In this document: one piece after another, positions 63,556 to 64,000 of the stretch | How positions within the stretch are numbered: the stretch's first letter is position 1 | Layout: each line of letters begins with the position of its first letter | Source of the DNA: Vibrio crassostreae 9ZC13 | Lineage (GTDB): Bacteria; Pseudomonadota; Gammaproteobacteria; Enterobacterales; Vibrionaceae | DNA length: 64,000 nt | Direction: 5' to 3' | NCBI RefSeq assembly: GCF_000272045.2 | Contig: NZ_AJYZ02000019.1 | Location: forward strand, 1,592,047-1,656,046 | Made by a program: the position numbers and the translations under genes | The notes under the pieces: model-generated | The model's input: only the letters and a program-made list of their open reading frames with translations | Told to the model about the DNA's origin: nothing | The model's database searches: none

Positions 63556-64000
63556 TGCCAAACCTTAAATTACGAAGTTTAAGCGCGATATTCTTCTTTG
63601 CTGTCACTCTTCCCATCGTAGTGTTAGCCGACGAGGGGCAAGATGTAGAGGAGGTAGCTAAAGAGCTAGCCAACCCAAACACAACGCTTGGCTCGATGTC
63701 CTTTAACTTGGATTGGACGAACTATCAAGGCGACTTAAATTCAGCGAACAGTCAGAACGGGTATCGCTTGAGCTTTCAACCTGTTCTCCCTGTGCCAATT
63801 GCAGAGCGAACCAACTTATTTATCAGACCAAATATACCTTTAATATTTGACCAACCCTATTACAAGGGCGATAGATTTGAAAATTCAGATGCAGGTCTCG
63901 GTGATATCGGCTTTGATGTGGCCGTTGGTCATACCTTTGAGAGCGGCATGATTGTCGTGGGGGGGATAGTGGGTACACTGCCCACCGCAACAAGCGATGA
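63556..64000 (+). CDS. putative outer-membrane channel protein, 3' end outside the window
   Basis: About 148 residues are visible from the ATG. A signal peptide (LSAIFFFAVTLPIVVLA) precedes a stretch of helical sequence (DVEEVAKELANPNT) and then amphipathic beta strands (RLSFQPVLPVPIAERTN, LGDIGFDVAVGHTFESG). The pattern is that of the putative transporter barrels often annotated as MetA-pathway phenol degradation outer-membrane proteins. The open frame runs to the end of the window. Confidence 0.6.

Noticed and set aside
1..64000. CRISPR arrays, tRNA or rRNA genes, prophage
   Set aside because: No regularly spaced repeats, no cloverleaf-like or rRNA sequence and no phage structural genes were recognised by reading.

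Overview
The window looks like a Vibrio chromosome, most probably a marine species near the Splendidus clade. The clues are a Vibrio-type chromosomal integron with VCR-like attC sites, moderate-to-low GC, a periplasmic glutathione peroxidase, an AhpC/AhpF pair with an OxyR site, and many carbohydrate and amino-acid uptake genes. The dispensable metabolic content suggests the second chromosome, but this is only an inference. No rRNA, tRNA or CRISPR array was seen.

Region 1 (1-4.3 kb) holds the end of an HDOD protein, an SgrR-like regulator cotranscribed with a Gfo/Idh/MocA oxidoreductase, and a homocysteine S-methyltransferase homologue. Region 2 (4.4-9.3 kb) is a very short integron. It has a divergent integron integrase whose expected start codon is followed by an in-frame TAG at codon 7, a candidate attI, three cassettes and two clear attC sites. 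An IS110/IS1111-group element sits exactly in the first attC, and its non-coding end carries short matches to the insertion site, as expected for a bridge/seek RNA. Region 3 (9.8-12.2 kb) pairs diacylglycerol kinase with an LtaS/MdoB-like phosphoglycerol or phosphoethanolamine transferase. Region 4 (12.2-15.8 kb) is poor in recognisable genes apart from a tightly coupled PIN-domain/AbiH pair, a likely anti-phage module.

Region 5 (15.8-22.1 kb) is a complete sucrose PTS module: GntR-type regulator, 44-bp palindromic operator, scrA, scrB, an outer-membrane porin and scrK. Identical terminator hairpins flank it. Region 6 (22-36.8 kb) is mixed: an AraC regulator with azlCD, a DUF2059 protein, RNase HI with a viroplasmin domain, a small glycan module (GT4, GT2, flippase), a LysE exporter, an APH-type kinase, a GNAT acetyltransferase, a periplasmic glutathione peroxidase, an ABC1 kinase and small membrane or lipoproteins. 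Region 7 (37-41.1 kb) is redox-related: a CDGSH-glutamate synthase fusion, an FMN reductase behind a near-perfect SoxR box, soxR, a VOC protein and a single-domain globin.

Region 8 (41.2-50.6 kb) opens with a deletion scar joining two 5'-truncated genes (an outer-membrane barrel and a sulfatase). It continues with a LacI-regulated uptake set (porin, tandem SnoaL-like protein, MFS carrier), then a sodium symporter and L-serine deaminase. Region 9 (50.7-57.9 kb) has an Lrp/LysE divergent pair, ahpF and ahpC with an OxyR site, and a directly duplicated VOC gene, promoter and terminator included, on either side of an NCS2 purine permease. Region 10 (58-64 kb) has RlpA, an apparently exported family II pyrophosphatase, an M19 dipeptidase homologue lacking the usual first metal ligands, an exported D-aminoacylase-type amidohydrolase, and the start of an outer-membrane protein gene.
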